A stretch of 64,000 nucleotides of DNA. Source: JAGBWK01 sp964462445 (GTDB taxonomy: Bacteria; Bacteroidota; Bacteroidia; Bacteroidales; Muribaculaceae). A program made the translations under genes and the position numbers. Under the pieces are notes generated by a model, which saw only the letters and a program-made list of their open reading frames with translations, did not search any database and was not told where the DNA came from. Positions 26,899-35,502 of the stretch are shown here, in pieces. The stretch covers positions 15,686-79,685 of the forward strand of contig CAYWXG010000002.1 of the NCBI GenBank assembly GCA_964462445.1, in the 5' to 3' direction. Numbering within the stretch: the first letter of the stretch is position 1; each line of letters starts with the position of its first letter.

Positions 26899-27888
26899 TT
26901 AATATACAGTGCCTACATTATCGATCCATAAAGTCAATCCCAATGTTCCCGTATAGGCATCGCCCGATGCTGCCGACATCATGACTATGATATGAGTGGG
27001 TGTCGCATTCTCATTGTCCCAGCCAACTTCTTCTACAGGTACTATCTTTCCCTTACTATTACGGGCATAATAACTTCTCTTGGCGGGGATTAATCCCATA
27101 TACGGTTTGTAACCGTCCTTTTTAGTGATGTCTCCATACATGATTGGCAACTCATACTTATTCACCCAACCTGTGGTGGATTTGTCGAATCTGATACGCC
27201 CGGTGCCTACGCGTTTTGCATATATACGCCCGTTGTTGTCTTCCCATCTGCGTTGCAGAAGCACCATGACTTCAGCACTTTCCTGACCCGTGAGTATCTT
27301 TTTCTTACCCAACCCACTGGAATAGACGTGTTTGCCATTGACGGGAATTTCTAATTTATAGTCAAAACACAATGCTTTCGGGCGCTTTGTAAATGGTATG
27401 CCCATGTCCATTTTGCTGTATGGGTCGGAGGTGGAACTTACCGGTTCAATCATCTCTCCTAAAAATATTGACCCTGCTACTACTACATCAACGTTGATGA
27501 TGCCAATGGCCTTACAGCCTTCCATAATAGTGGTAAGTTTGGCACATTTATTTCCTGCTGAACGGGTGTCGGGGACAACAGCGCAACTACCTTTAGATAT
27601 TCCAACAACTTTTGCATACACATTTGAAGTTGCCCACGGCGACCCGTCAAGGTTTTTGTATGCCTTTGCCCCTTCAATTGTTTGGGTTGGACCAACTTCA
27701 TACAAAGTTTTGATTTTTCCCCCAAGGACTCGCGATTCAGGAATATGTCTCGTAATCCAGGAGTTAAAGTCACCATATTTGAAATATTCTACTTTATCTT
27801 CAGCAACCCCGGAGATTGACGCAACTGCAGATATTACAACTATAGTGAAATATCGTAAAATGTAGTTTTTAATTCCTCCTAATTTCAT
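26899..27888 (-). CDS. PCMD-domain secreted protein
   Basis: A 329-residue exported protein with a signal peptide (cut near SGVA-ED). It shows the pattern of the PCMD family (putative carbohydrate-metabolism domain, beta-jellyroll type): FNSWITRHIPESRVLGG, CAKLTTIMEGCKAIGIINVDV with AGSIFLGE, KALCFDYKL, THIIVMMSAASGDAYTG and the ending LTLWIDNVGTVY. The family name comes from genome context in Bacteroidetes and the biochemical role is not known. A TACCTTTG box at 27911-27918 on the minus strand is a plausible -7 element just ahead of the start. It appears to be a single-gene unit. Confidence 0.78.
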   Translation of the reverse strand: MKLGGIKNYILRYFTIVVISAVASISGVAEDKVEYFKYGDFNSWITRHIPESRVLGGKIKTLYEVGPTQTIEGAKAYKNLDGSPWATSNVYAKVVGISKGSCAVVPDTRSAGNKCAKLTTIMEGCKAIGIINVDVVVAGSIFLGEMIEPVSSTSDPYSKMDMGIPFTKRPKALCFDYKLEIPVNGKHVYSSGLGKKKILTGQESAEVMVLLQRRWEDNNGRIYAKRVGTGRIRFDKSTTGWVNKYELPIMYGDITKKDGYKPYMGLIPAKRSYYARNSKGKIVPVEEVGWDNENATPTHIIVMMSAASGDAYTGTLGLTLWIDNVGTVY

Positions 27889-28077
27889 TAGTTTGGTATT
27901 TAATCGACAACAAAGGTAAATAAATAACGCAAAAAAGTATTTCTACATTTCTCAACTTTCCCGATTTGCCTACAATTGTGGAAAATATGACTATTATTGC
28001 TATTCTGTTGCTGATGTTTTGCTGGTATTTCTTAAAGTTGAGCCCCTGAACCTAATTATCTGCATATACAAATAACA

Positions 28078-28111
28078 AGCTACGCCTTCTCGAGGTTGAG
28101 AAAGCGTAGCT
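28078..28111 (-). terminator. Terminator of the M13 peptidase gene
   Basis: AGCTACGC-c-TTCTC pairs with GAGAA-a-GCGTAGCT around GAGGTT (one mismatch); TGTTATTTG follows on the minus strand. Confidence 0.7.
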
Positions 28112-28145
28112 CATTTAAGTATTATTCTCTATTATTGTTTTTTTG

Positions 28146-30191
28146 TTACCAGATTACGACTTGTTCTTCAGCAGGACGATACATTTTGTCCCCCTCTTTT
28201 ACGGAGAATGCTTCAAAGAATGGGGTGATGTTGCGTAATGTGACGTTGACGCGGTTGATACCCAATGAGTGAACATCTCCGATGGTGAGTTGACGCATTG
28301 TCTCGGGGCGAGTGTTATTGGCCCATACATTGGCATAGCTCATGTAGAACACTTGCATCGGGTCGAATCCATCAATTTTAGCTTCTTCCGATGTCACATC
28401 TACACCCTTTGCTTTTTGTGAGTCTAAGAACGCAGTGCGTGCTACGCGGAGACCTCCTTGGTCGGCAATATTTTCCCCCAATGTGTACTGTCCGTTAGCA
28501 TTTAATCCGGGGAGTATTTCGACTTCATTGAATTGAGCAATAAGGCCTTGAGCAAGGGCGTTGAAAGCTTCGGTGTCTTCTGCTGTCCACCAATTTACCA
28601 TATTTCCTTCAGCGTCGAAGTTGCGACCTTGGTCATCAAATCCATGAGTCATCTCGTGCCCGATAACAACACCAATCGCTCCATAGTTTTCTGCATCTGA
28701 AGCATTGGGGTTGAAGTATGGGGCTTGAAGTATACCGGCGGGGAATACGATTTCATTAGCCATCGGGTTATAGTAAGCATTGACAGTTTGAGGTGTCATG
28801 CCCCATTCGCTCTTGTCAACAGGTTTCCCCCATTTTGAATATATTTCTTTTTGGTGCCACATCGATACATTGTGCATATTTTCATAGAATGAAAGCGCAG
28901 GGTCGATTGTGAGTGTTGAGTAATCTTTCCACTTGTCGGGATAGCCGATTTTTACTTTAAATGCATTAAGTTTCTTAATAGCATTGAGCTTGGTATCATC
29001 GCTCATCCATGGAAGGTTGATGATATGCTTGCCAAGTGCGCGACGTAAGTTTTCTACTAAGCCGAGCATATATTCCTTTGAAGACTCGGGGAAATATTTA
29101 GCAACATATAGTTCGCCAATAGCCTCTCCCATAGCGCCTTCAACTGTGCCGAGAGCACGTTTCCAACGAGGACGTTGGCTTTGAGCTCCTGAGAGTACTT
29201 TGCTAAATTCAAATGCCGCATCGGTGAAATCGTCGGAAAGATAGCCTGATGCTTGACGCACATAGTTCCACAAATAATAGTCTTTCTTCTCGCGGTCGGT
29301 AAGTGATGCTATCAAATTGTCGGCTTGTTTTACTGTGTTGATGTTGGTTACGATGACCATTGCCGGAGTCTCAATTCCCATTGTTTCGATGAAGAAGCGA
29401 TCCCAATTGATTGAAGGATACATCTCTTTGAGTTGGGCAATTGAGCGAGGATTGTACATCGCCGGAATGTTTCGGCTTTCCTCGCGTGTCCATGTCGAAT
29501 CGGCAAGGGCGGTCTCAATTTTCATGACGTTTTTGACTATTCGACGAGCATCCTTTTTTGAATATCCTACAAGGCGCATCTCCTTTTCAATCAATTTTTG
29601 ATATGCTTCACGCACCTTAAGATTCTCTTTGTCGGCACTCAAATAATAGTCGCGATCGCTGAGTGTAATGCCTCCTCCGCTCACATACATTGCATATGCG
29701 TTTGAGTTGGCAAGATCTTCCATCGGACCGGCTGAGAAGAACGGACTGGCATAATTGCCGTGCAACCAGATGAAGAGGTCTTCCATTTCCTCCGGTTTGG
29801 TGTTCTCAATACGTTGTAAATCCGCCTTAATTGGCGCTGCACCTTCTGCATTGCGACGTACTGAGTCCATTGCTTGTGAGTAAATTGTCGCTACTTTAAA
29901 TGCGTTACTTCCAGGCTCCGGATTTGTTGAGGCTAACCCCAATACAATCTCCTTAACCTGCTCGCGACTTTGCTCTGCGAGTACGTCAAATTGGCTATAA
30001 CGAGAATACTCTGCAGTCAACGGATTGGCTTCCATCCATCCTTTATTGACGTGGGTGTAAAAGTCGTCACCGGCCTTAATCGTATTGTCGATATATGCGG
30101 GATTGACACTGCTTAAATGCTCTTCAGCCATTACGCCGCTTATGCTTCCGATAGCAAGAGCACATACTGATAATAATTTGATTAATTTCAT
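28146..30191 (-). CDS. M13 family zinc metallopeptidase (neprilysin/PepO type)
   Basis: A 681-residue exported endopeptidase. The signal peptide ends near SGVMA. The N-terminal helical domain carries AGDDFYTHVNKGWMEANPL, the family's opening motif. The catalytic site is HEMTHGFDD (H512, E513, H516), with third ligand E573 in GENIADQGG, the right spacing for M13. NAYYNPMANEIVFPAGILQ and the C-terminal RPAEEQVVIW complete the family pattern (usually ending CxVW or similar). The substrate is unknown; relatives cleave short peptides. A TAAATTTG -7-like box lies at 30254-30261. Confidence 0.93.
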   Translation of the reverse strand: MKLIKLLSVCALAIGSISGVMAEEHLSSVNPAYIDNTIKAGDDFYTHVNKGWMEANPLTAEYSRYSQFDVLAEQSREQVKEIVLGLASTNPEPGSNAFKVATIYSQAMDSVRRNAEGAAPIKADLQRIENTKPEEMEDLFIWLHGNYASPFFSAGPMEDLANSNAYAMYVSGGGITLSDRDYYLSADKENLKVREAYQKLIEKEMRLVGYSKKDARRIVKNVMKIETALADSTWTREESRNIPAMYNPRSIAQLKEMYPSINWDRFFIETMGIETPAMVIVTNINTVKQADNLIASLTDREKKDYYLWNYVRQASGYLSDDFTDAAFEFSKVLSGAQSQRPRWKRALGTVEGAMGEAIGELYVAKYFPESSKEYMLGLVENLRRALGKHIINLPWMSDDTKLNAIKKLNAFKVKIGYPDKWKDYSTLTIDPALSFYENMHNVSMWHQKEIYSKWGKPVDKSEWGMTPQTVNAYYNPMANEIVFPAGILQAPYFNPNASDAENYGAIGVVIGHEMTHGFDDQGRNFDAEGNMVNWWTAEDTEAFNALAQGLIAQFNEVEILPGLNANGQYTLGENIADQGGLRVARTAFLDSQKAKGVDVTSEEAKIDGFDPMQVFYMSYANVWANNTRPETMRQLTIGDVHSLGINRVNVTLRNITPFFEAFSVKEGDKMYRPAEEQVVIW

Positions 30192-30320
30192 ATTGATATA
30201 AATTTTATTTTTCCCTAATTTTGAATTAACTGCGTAGGTTTATGATTGTATTGCAAATTTACTTTTATAAATTTCGCTCAATGTGCGAAAATGTTACAAA
30301 AGCTCTATGCATTCTTTAAT

Positions 30321-31388
30321 CTACGGCAGTCTTAGGACAATCACTCCCGTAGAATCAAAGCGAGGTAGTGCCATCACTTGTACCGATGCATTGCGCGACT
30401 CTATGCTACCTGTGCCATCTCCGACCGATATATTCAACTCTCGAAGTGCATTGGTTATTGTTGCAAGTGCTATCGTTGGAGTGTTATTATCGTGCGACAG
30501 GTGGCAAAGAAATACGTATTGGAGCGAGGGTGTGAATATCTTTTTTAGATATGCGGCAGTAACTTCATTGTTCATGTGACCTCGTTCGCCCAAAATTCTT
30601 GCTTTAAGATATTCCGGATACGACCCGTTTTGCAACATTGTCAGGTCATAATTCGATTCTATCATAAGATAGTTGGCCTGACGCATATAGTAATCTGCTC
30701 GTTCGGTTATTATTCCCATGTCGGTGGCTACTACAAACTTATGCTCTCCTGCTGATATAAAAAAGCCAACATTATCACTTCCGTCGTGCGACACCTTGAA
30801 TGGAGTTATGACAAAATCCGACAAATGGAACGGAAATTCTTGAAATATAGGTTGATGATAATCTTTTACACGTCGAGAAATGTTGTGCCGACGCAACATT
30901 CCATTAAGGGTTGCCGGAGTGCAATAGATACGCATATGTTGATTCCGACGCACTATTGTATATGCATAGCTGACATGGTCGCCATGATCATGTGTTAAAA
31001 TGATTCCTCCAATTGTCTTGATATCAATGCCGTTTCTTTCGAGTTCTTTGTAAATCTTCGTTGGGTCAACTCCTGCATCTATTAGGATTCCAAAACGCTC
31101 ATTCCCTAAATAAGAGCAGTTGCCGGAGCTGCCACTGCCAAACGAGATGAAACGTAACTGTGGCACAGGTTTAATTGGCATCAAAGGTTCTATCCCATCA
31201 ACTATTCCCAACTCAGATATCTTCGATGGGGTTGTTGGTATGTCATTGATTTTGCGTGGACGGCCGGGACTTGTGCCTTTCTTTTTTAATGGCTCAGGCG
31301 ACGCGTCAACGCCCTCTTGCAGGACTAAATCGTCGAAAAGTCCTGGAAGAAAGTTGGTGTCAAAAGTTGTTTTTTTGCGTCGAGCCAT
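30321..31388 (-). CDS. MBL-fold metallohydrolase (YycJ/WalJ-like) with an AT-hook-like extension
   Basis: The metallo-beta-lactamase fold domain begins at about residue 78 (FISFGSGSSGNCSYL) and has the metal site HDHGDH (133-138), as in YycJ/WalJ-type proteins, a family with proposed nucleic-acid roles. The first 75 residues are a low-complexity, basic and proline-containing extension with PGRPRK at 41-46, resembling an AT-hook core. It follows the methyltransferase gene by 11 nt, last in the pdxJ-exb transcript. Confidence 0.82.
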   Translation of the reverse strand: MARRKKTTFDTNFLPGLFDDLVLQEGVDASPEPLKKKGTSPGRPRKINDIPTTPSKISELGIVDGIEPLMPIKPVPQLRFISFGSGSSGNCSYLGNERFGILIDAGVDPTKIYKELERNGIDIKTIGGIILTHDHGDHVSYAYTIVRRNQHMRIYCTPATLNGMLRRHNISRRVKDYHQPIFQEFPFHLSDFVITPFKVSHDGSDNVGFFISAGEHKFVVATDMGIITERADYYMRQANYLMIESNYDLTMLQNGSYPEYLKARILGERGHMNNEVTAAYLKKIFTPSLQYVFLCHLSHDNNTPTIALATITNALRELNISVGDGTGSIESRNASVQVMALPRFDSTGVIVLRLP

Positions 31389-31399
31389 AATTCTAAGTT

Positions 31400-32113
31400 C
31401 TATGTGTAGAGGAGGAAAATAGCCGGAATTTTATCAAAATTAAGCTGTTGTTTCCGCCATTGTGACAATGTTAAAGTTATAATCCGTTGCCCCGGCCCGG
31501 TTAAATCTGTGGCAACACACAATCGTGTTGTTGCTGGCAATGTCGCTATTATATCCGCAATCATCTTATTGTTGCGATAAGGGGTCTCGATAAATATCTG
31601 TGTGCGACGATTGCGCACTATGTCGGCATGCATCTGCTTAAGAGCTGTTGCTCGTTCCGACGCGTGGATTGGAAGATATCCGAGAAACGTGAAGCTCTGA
31701 CCATTAAACCCTGACCCCATCAACGAAAGTAGAATGCTTGATGGACCTACCAATGGCATTACTCGATACCCTCGCTTATGAGCTTCGGCTACTACTAATG
31801 CTCCGGGGTCGGCTACAGCCGGGCATCCAGCTTCCGAGATAATGCCCATATTGTGACCCTGTGCCATTGGTTGCAACATAGCCGGTATGGTGGCCGGGTC
31901 GGTATTGACATCTACTACGCTGAATGTCAGTTCATCTATATTGATATCGCGGTTACATTTTTTGAGAAATCGGCGAGCAGTCCTAATGTTTTCAACTATA
32001 AAATGCTTTACCTCGGTGATTATTTCAATATTAATCACCGGAAGCACTTCGCCTATCGGAGATTCACTCAGATTAGATGGAAATAAATATAGGGAAGGCA
32101 CATTATTTTCCAT
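31400..32113 (-). CDS. RsmI-like SAM-dependent methyltransferase (tetrapyrrole methylase fold)
   Basis: The 237 residues match the YraL/RsmI branch of the tetrapyrrole methylase superfamily: MGIISEAGCPAVADPGA, VMPLVGPSSILLSLMGSGF, FTFLGYLP and IFIETPYRNNKMIADI. RsmI methylates C1402 of 16S rRNA, but this protein lacks the usual N-terminal LYxVATPIGN sequence (it has SLYLFPSNLSESPIGEV) and the C-terminal extension. It may therefore be a distinct Bacteroidetes paralogue with another target. Its start overlaps the TonB-like gene by 11 bp. Confidence 0.8.
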   Translation of the reverse strand: MENNVPSLYLFPSNLSESPIGEVLPVINIEIITEVKHFIVENIRTARRFLKKCNRDINIDELTFSVVDVNTDPATIPAMLQPMAQGHNMGIISEAGCPAVADPGALVVAEAHKRGYRVMPLVGPSSILLSLMGSGFNGQSFTFLGYLPIHASERATALKQMHADIVRNRRTQIFIETPYRNNKMIADIIATLPATTRLCVATDLTGPGQRIITLTLSQWRKQQLNFDKIPAIFLLYT

Positions 32114-32930
32114 TTGAGTCCTCCCACTTAAATGTTATTATTGCTTCTCGGCGTTTTGTGTCGTTAGATGCGCGTTTGAATACACATTTTTCAGCCGCCT
32201 TTTTGCATTTTTCTATCGTAGTATTATTCTTGGCTGCATTCCCATTGCTCTGGCTTGTAATGAATTGTGCCGACCCTTTTTCTACAATGCCACCTTCAAG
32301 TACCACTACACGTATGCGAATCGTCCCCAATTCATTGCTGCTTGGACGCTCGTTGTGCGATGCTGAATAGTTGATTGGGTCAGTACCGCCGGGACCATTA
32401 TTGTTTTTATTGCCATCGGTTTTAGGCGCAACTTTGCCCCCTTCTCCTTTCCCGGTTCCCGACCAGCGTCCCGACACCTTGTCCTCAATATTTTTCTTGG
32501 ATTTCTGTTGACGTTCGGCTTCTAATTTCGCGGCGTCATCGGGCTTTGCAACTCCCTCATTGACTTGCTTTTGCTCTACCGGCGACGGTTGGTTGCTATC
32601 CGTGACATTTGCATGATGTCCTTGGGTGTCTCCGCTATTATTTAAATCGTAGGATGTCTGTGTATCAACTTCAGAATCGACATTTGAGGCACCTGTATCA
32701 TCGATTCCCGCTTCTTGCTCCCACACATCATCGGCCGAAGAGTCGTAGGCGCTGACAAATGTCTCCGGATCCTCAATGTCATCGGCTATCAGTTCAAAGT
32801 TTTTAACCGGTGGCCATTCCTGTCCCTTTTGTAGGTTGATGTTCAGTGTCCATGTCAAGAGCATCACAATTAGCAAAATTGTGACTACCCCTGTTAGGAT
32901 TGCTGATATTATTTTGGGTCGGTTGTCCAT
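32103..32930 (-). CDS. TonB-like energy transducer
   Basis: One N-terminal membrane helix (about 8-30, ISAILTGVVTILLIVMLLTW) is followed by a long hydrophilic, Asp/Ser/Asn/Gln/Lys-rich periplasmic spacer. The short C-terminal domain (LGTIRIRVVVLEGGIVEKG to EAIITFKWED) has the TonB C-terminal beta-alpha-beta pattern. TonB couples the proton-driven ExbB-ExbD complex to outer-membrane receptors. At 275 residues the size is normal. It lies directly after exbD (23 nt), supporting the role; which receptors it serves cannot be told. Confidence 0.82.
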   Translation of the reverse strand: MDNRPKIISAILTGVVTILLIVMLLTWTLNINLQKGQEWPPVKNFELIADDIEDPETFVSAYDSSADDVWEQEAGIDDTGASNVDSEVDTQTSYDLNNSGDTQGHHANVTDSNQPSPVEQKQVNEGVAKPDDAAKLEAERQQKSKKNIEDKVSGRWSGTGKGEGGKVAPKTDGNKNNNGPGGTDPINYSASHNERPSSNELGTIRIRVVVLEGGIVEKGSAQFITSQSNGNAAKNNTTIEKCKKAAEKCVFKRASNDTKRREAIITFKWEDSNGK

Positions 32931-32953
32931 TCGTTTCGGTCTTCGTGATGCTA

Positions 32954-33376
32954 TTATTTATTTGAGCGTAATGGCTTGGTCGCTAATACAATAGTTATGT
33001 CGACCTCTGCGCCTACATTGAGTATGTTGACAATTTTGCCATATTCAACGCTTTCGTCGGCATAGAGTGCTACCGTAGTTTCCTCAGGCGCTTGTTCCTT
33101 TGCAAGCATTAACCACGTTTTCAACTCTCCGGGTTGCATTGGCTGACGCTTGGCATCTCCCATTGCTGTGGATATATTTCCTTCAGCATCGAGGGCTATG
33201 CGAATGTTTGGTTTTTTGCTTGTCTGTTGAGATGATTGTGGCAGATTGACCTCAAGTGCTGTCGGGAAGATGTAGGTTGATGTGACCATGAAAAATATAA
33301 GTAGCAGGAAGATAACGTCGGTCATCGACGCCATCGAGAACTCTGCCATCGTTCTATGCTGTCGCTTTAACGCCAT
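32954..33376 (-). CDS. exbD: ExbD/TolR-type biopolymer transport protein
   Basis: The 140 residues have one N-terminal helix, FSMASMTDVIFLLLIFFMV, carrying the conserved Asp used for proton flow, and a periplasmic domain (LEVNLPQSS ... VALYADESVEYGKIVNILNVG). With ExbB it forms the motor for TonB-like transducers. It is 12 nt behind exbB. A single ExbD is present here, while many Bacteroidetes operons have two. Confidence 0.92.
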   Translation of the reverse strand: MALKRQHRTMAEFSMASMTDVIFLLLIFFMVTSTYIFPTALEVNLPQSSQQTSKKPNIRIALDAEGNISTAMGDAKRQPMQPGELKTWLMLAKEQAPEETTVALYADESVEYGKIVNILNVGAEVDITIVLATKPLRSNK

Positions 33377-33388
33377 ATCTTGATACTT

Positions 33389-34177
33389 TTATGCCGGTTC
33401 GTTAAGTAGGTCCATAAATTCCATCGTTTTACCTTCAAGAGAGGTCATAACATTGTTTATTTTTGCTACAAGAATATTGTAGGCAAATAAGGCAATGACA
33501 CCTACTATCAATCCGGCAATTGTAGTTACGAGAGCGGTGTAGATGCCTCCGGAGAAAGTAGCAATGTCGGCGCTTGAACCTTGAGCTGAGATGTTGTAGA
33601 ATGCTTGTACCATACCAATTACTGTGCCGAGGAAGCCGAGCATCGGTGCGCCTGATGCTGTAGTCGCAAGCCACGACAACCCTTTAGAGAGCTTCGATAT
33701 TTCTATATTCCCGGTGTTTTCAATTGCTACAAGCACATCGTTCATTGGGCGACCGATACGAGAGATACCTTTGCTGATAAGTCGGGCATAGGGAGTGCCG
33801 ACATTCTTACAAAGATTTAAAGCGCTATCGATTTCTCCATCATGGATATAATCCTTTATGCGGTGCATGAATGTGTCGTCCTGACGGTTGGCCTTTCGAA
33901 TTACAAGCCAACGCTCGATGAAAAAGTATATGCTGAATAGAAGCAATATGCCGATAGGAATCATTAATATACCTCCTTCCATGCAAAGGTCCCAAAATGA
34001 CATTGATACTTCTGTTGCTCCATTGATTGCAGTGTCGGTAATCGGATTTGTTATAGAGTCTACGACCATGGGCGTCGCCACTGTAGCTCCGCTGTCGATT
34101 AGGCCTGTTTCGGGTGTTACTTGGTTTGCAGAGTCAACGATTTCGTTGATAGCGGTTGGGATTAATAGTGTAAACAT
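33389..34177 (-). CDS. exbB: ExbB/TolQ-type proton channel protein
   Basis: The 262 residues include an N-terminal periplasmic segment, a first helix near GGILMIPIGILLLFSIYFF, a cytoplasmic loop (DSALNLCKNVGTPYARLISKGI) and the double-helix core GLSWLATTASGAPMLGFLGT through ALVTTIAGLIVGVIALFAYN of the MotA/TolQ/ExbB family. It is followed by exbD and a TonB-like gene, and lies 55 nt after pdxJ on the same strand. Confidence 0.93.
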   Translation of the reverse strand: MFTLLIPTAINEIVDSANQVTPETGLIDSGATVATPMVVDSITNPITDTAINGATEVSMSFWDLCMEGGILMIPIGILLLFSIYFFIERWLVIRKANRQDDTFMHRIKDYIHDGEIDSALNLCKNVGTPYARLISKGISRIGRPMNDVLVAIENTGNIEISKLSKGLSWLATTASGAPMLGFLGTVIGMVQAFYNISAQGSSADIATFSGGIYTALVTTIAGLIVGVIALFAYNILVAKINNVMTSLEGKTMEFMDLLNEPA

Positions 34178-34232
34178 TATTACTTCGTGGTTTTATGGGA
34201 ATGACTTACTGGTTGTTATCTATATTGTGATT

Positions 34233-34952
34233 TTATTTCATTAAGCAATCTTTATAACTGCGTATTGTTTCGTTGAGACCCATATATAAGGCATCGCATA
34301 CAAGGGCATGACCAATTGAAACTTCATTCAAGAAAGGAACCGACTGAGCAAAAAAACTCAAATTTTGTAAACTCAAATCATGGCCGGCATTAACCCCCAA
34401 TCCTACTTTATGGGCGGCACGAGATGCGTCGACAAATGGCATCACTGCTTTATCCGGATTAGAAAAGAAGTCGTCGGCATATGGCTTGGTGTATAACTCA
34501 ACTCGGTCGGTGCCGGTTTTTGCTGCAAGTAGAATGTTGTCAATATCAGTGCCAACAAATATAGATGAGCGGATTCCCGCTTCATGTAAAGCATTTACTG
34601 TTGCAGTCAGAAATTCAAAATGGTCACCTACAATCCATCCTGCCGACGATGTTAGCGCATCGGGGGCATCGGGCACGAGTGTGACTTGTGCCGGCTTTAC
34701 TTTAAGCACCAAATCCATAAAATCGGGTGAAGGATATCCCTCAATATTAAACTCCGACTTCAAAGCCGGGCGCAATTGATAAACGTCGCTCCGTTTCACA
34801 TGGCGCTCATCGGGGCGTGGGTGCACGGTAATGCCATCTGCTCCGAAACGTTCACAATCAAGGGCTACTTTCAGTAAATCAGGGTTGTTTTCGCCTCTTG
34901 CGTTGCGCAGAGTGGCTATTTTATTGATATTGACACTCAAACTTGTTGTCAT
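34233..34952 (-). CDS. pdxJ: Pyridoxine 5'-phosphate synthase
   Basis: Condenses 1-deoxyxylulose 5-phosphate with 3-amino-1-hydroxyacetone 1-phosphate to pyridoxine phosphate (DXP-dependent vitamin B6 pathway). The 239-residue TIM barrel has SVNINKIATLRNARG, ERFGADGITVHPRPDERHV, FNIEGYPSPDFMDL, and AHKVGLGVNAGHDLSL with NEVSIGHALVCDALYMGL. All main motifs are intact. It is the first gene of the minus-strand exbBD-tonB unit, with a promoter at 35050-35080. Confidence 0.96.
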   Translation of the reverse strand: MTTSLSVNINKIATLRNARGENNPDLLKVALDCERFGADGITVHPRPDERHVKRSDVYQLRPALKSEFNIEGYPSPDFMDLVLKVKPAQVTLVPDAPDALTSSAGWIVGDHFEFLTATVNALHEAGIRSSIFVGTDIDNILLAAKTGTDRVELYTKPYADDFFSNPDKAVMPFVDASRAAHKVGLGVNAGHDLSLQNLSFFAQSVPFLNEVSIGHALVCDALYMGLNETIRSYKDCLMK

Positions 34953-35049
34953 AGTATTCTACTTAAAAATAAATAAAATTATCTACAAAGTAAGAAATAA
35001 TATCACATATTACGATTTTATTCGTACTTTTGTAAAGTGAAATTTGTTA

Positions 35050-35080
35050 CAAATTTAGATAGAATAGGCTATAATTCAAA
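35050..35080 (-). promoter_or_regulatory. Promoter of the pdxJ-exbBD unit
   Basis: Minus strand: TTTG at 35077-35080, 19 nt, TAAATTTG at 35050-35057; leader of about 90 nt to pdxJ. A plus-strand TACTTTTG box at 35025-35032, facing the ACT-domain gene, lies just downstream, so the two transcripts would overlap at their 5' ends. Confidence 0.6.
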
Positions 35081-35113
35081 ATATATTATTTATTTTTTAA
35101 CCTTTCTTGGCAA

Positions 35114-35452
35114 TTGAATTTAGATAAAGAGATATTATTCCCACATTCGCCTGACGCATCAACTATAATTTTAGCTTGTCAGCGCCAAAATTATTCAGCA
35201 TCGGTTATTGCACGAGCCGTCGAAGATTGTGATGCCCATGTCCTCAATCTTAATGTTCTTGCATCTCTTTCTGAGGCCGGTGAATTAATGGTTGCGTTGA
35301 GGGTCGACCATCGTAATGCAGCATCGGTGGCTCGTTCTTTGCGTCGATTTGGCTATGATATTGTTGATGTTAAGTCTCCCGACTATATTGACATTGATGC
35401 AGAGGAAGCGCGGAGCCGTGCAAATGAGTTGCTTCGTTATCTTGAAGTTTAA
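35114..35452 (+). CDS. ACT-like domain protein, remnant of a CBS-ACT protein
   Basis: The 112 residues read as only the C-terminal ACT-like part (ASTIILACQRQNYSASVIAR, HVLNLNVLA, LMVALRVDHRNAASVARSLR, RFGYDIVDV, ending NELLRYLEV) of the CBS-domain protein that in Bacteroides-type genomes sits beside nadK and pdxJ (from memory). The paired CBS domains are absent, and only 161 nt separate it from pdxJ. The only usable start is a TTG at 35114. It may be a functional small ACT regulator or a truncated relic; the frame is intact and codon use looks normal. Confidence 0.65.
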   Translation: MNLDKEILFPHSPDASTIILACQRQNYSASVIARAVEDCDAHVLNLNVLASLSEAGELMVALRVDHRNAASVARSLRRFGYDIVDVKSPDYIDIDAEEARSRANELLRYLEV

Positions 35453-35502
35453 ATCTGTAAATGCCCCCGTTTTGTAGTAATAACAATCCTAAAATCACAA
35501 AT

